In this document: positions 7,126 through 7,566 of the stretch, one piece after another
How positions within the stretch are numbered: the first letter of the stretch is position 1
How the letters are laid out: every line of letters starts with the position of its first letter
NCBI GenBank assembly: GCA_017453765.1
Contig: JAFTEG010000375.1
Span: 1 to 7,566, forward strand
DNA length: 7,566 nt
Reading direction: 5' to 3'
Source of the DNA: Selenomonadaceae bacterium
GTDB taxonomy: Bacteria; Bacillota; Negativicutes; Selenomonadales; Selenomonadaceae
Translations under genes and position numbers: made by a program
The notes under the pieces: model-generated
The model's database searches: none
What the model was told of the DNA's origin: nothing
Seen by the model: the letters and a program-made list of their open reading frames with translations, nothing else

Positions 7126-7566
7126 ATGTTGGCACTTGGAATAGATCCCGGCACTGCAATTTGCGGCTACGGCATTGTCGAACAATCACGCGGCAGGTTG
7201 ACGGCAAAAACTTTCGGCGTGATAACCACAAGCCCCGAAGCGCGTATGCAGGACAGACTTTTAAAAATTTACACCGAACTTGACGTGCTGATAAAAAATT
7301 TTCAGCCTGAAGTTGTCGGCGTGGAAAAACTTTTCTTCGGCAAAAACGCCACTACCGCAATTCCCGTAGGTCAAGCGCGCGGCGTCGTGTTACTCTGCGC
7401 GGCACAAAATAATTTGGACGTGGTTGAGATAACGCCGAACGAAGTTAAAATGTCAATCACCGGTTACGGCGGCGCGACGAAAGAGCAAGTCATTTATATG
7501 GTGACACGCATTTTAAATTTGCCGGAGCCGCCTTCGCCCGATGACGCGGCGGACGCATTGGCAATA
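7126..7566 (+). CDS. ruvC: Crossover junction endodeoxyribonuclease RuvC, 5' part, cut by the window end
   Basis: The first 147 codons of RuvC are present. The enzyme resolves Holliday junctions as a homodimer, working with the RuvAB branch-migration motor in recombinational repair. The RNase H-like fold shows Asp7 in LGIDPGT, Glu67 in VVGVEKLFFGKN, and Asp140 and Asp143 in PDDAADALAI, which match the four catalytic acidic residues of the E. coli enzyme. Family members are usually about 160-175 residues, so roughly 15-30 residues are missing. The ATG at 7126 gives the standard MLALGIDPGT start, but the preceding 45 bases are pyrimidine-rich heptamer repeat with no Shine-Dalgarno sequence, so initiation must be weak, coupled or leader-independent. 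ruvA and ruvB would be expected beyond the window. Confidence 0.96.
   Translation, partial: MLALGIDPGTAICGYGIVEQSRGRLTAKTFGVITTSPEARMQDRLLKIYTELDVLIKNFQPEVVGVEKLFFGKNATTAIPVGQARGVVLLCAAQNNLDVVEITPNEVKMSITGYGGATKEQVIYMVTRILNLPEPPSPDDAADALAI

Noticed and set aside
1..7566. Cyanobacterial origin, suggested by the heptamer repeats
   Set aside because: The YebC sequence style and the yebC...ruvC arrangement fit Negativicutes/Clostridia better. Short heptamer repeats alone are weak taxonomic evidence.

Overview
The window looks like chromosomal DNA of an anaerobic diderm (Gram-negative) Firmicute, most likely Negativicutes/Selenomonadales. This is an inference from three things: the style of the YebC and RuvC proteins, the yebC...ruvC order, and an autotransporter-type glycosyltransferase, which only makes sense in a cell with an outer membrane. 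No rRNA or other taxonomic marker is present, so the placement is tentative. All five genes lie on the + strand and coding density is high.

Region 1 (about 43-5020) is a translationally coupled pair of large ABC exporter subunits of the NHLP/NHLM type. The first has an N-terminal C39 peptidase, a permease and an ATPase. The second has a long N-terminal cytosolic region, a permease and an ATPase, but no peptidase. Together they should form a heterodimeric inner-membrane exporter that trims double-glycine-type leaders (Nif11- or nitrile-hydratase-like) from ribosomal peptides and exports the cores. No precursor peptide, modifying enzyme or HlyD-type adaptor is in the window; these may lie upstream.

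Region 2 (5021-5139) is a short intergenic stretch made almost entirely of 14 degenerate 7-bp units in unbroken register.

Region 3 (5140-7566) holds yebC, a gene for a bacterial autotransporter heptosyltransferase (BAHT/TibC/Aah family) starting 3 bp after yebC, and the first 147 codons of ruvC, cut by the window end. yebC and ruvC are classic neighbours, so the glycosyltransferase looks like an insertion into a housekeeping pair. Its stop codon lies inside a second heptamer array (7060-7122), which folds back on itself and runs up to 3 bp before the ruvC start. A 28-bp stretch of this array recurs exactly at 1-28, upstream of the exporter.

The least explained signal is this family of heptamer-register arrays, which fills the intergenic spaces, supplies a stop codon and C-terminal residues to one gene, and abuts the start of another. 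The five proteins belong to known families. Exact spans, repeat units and motif residues were read by eye; no database search was run.
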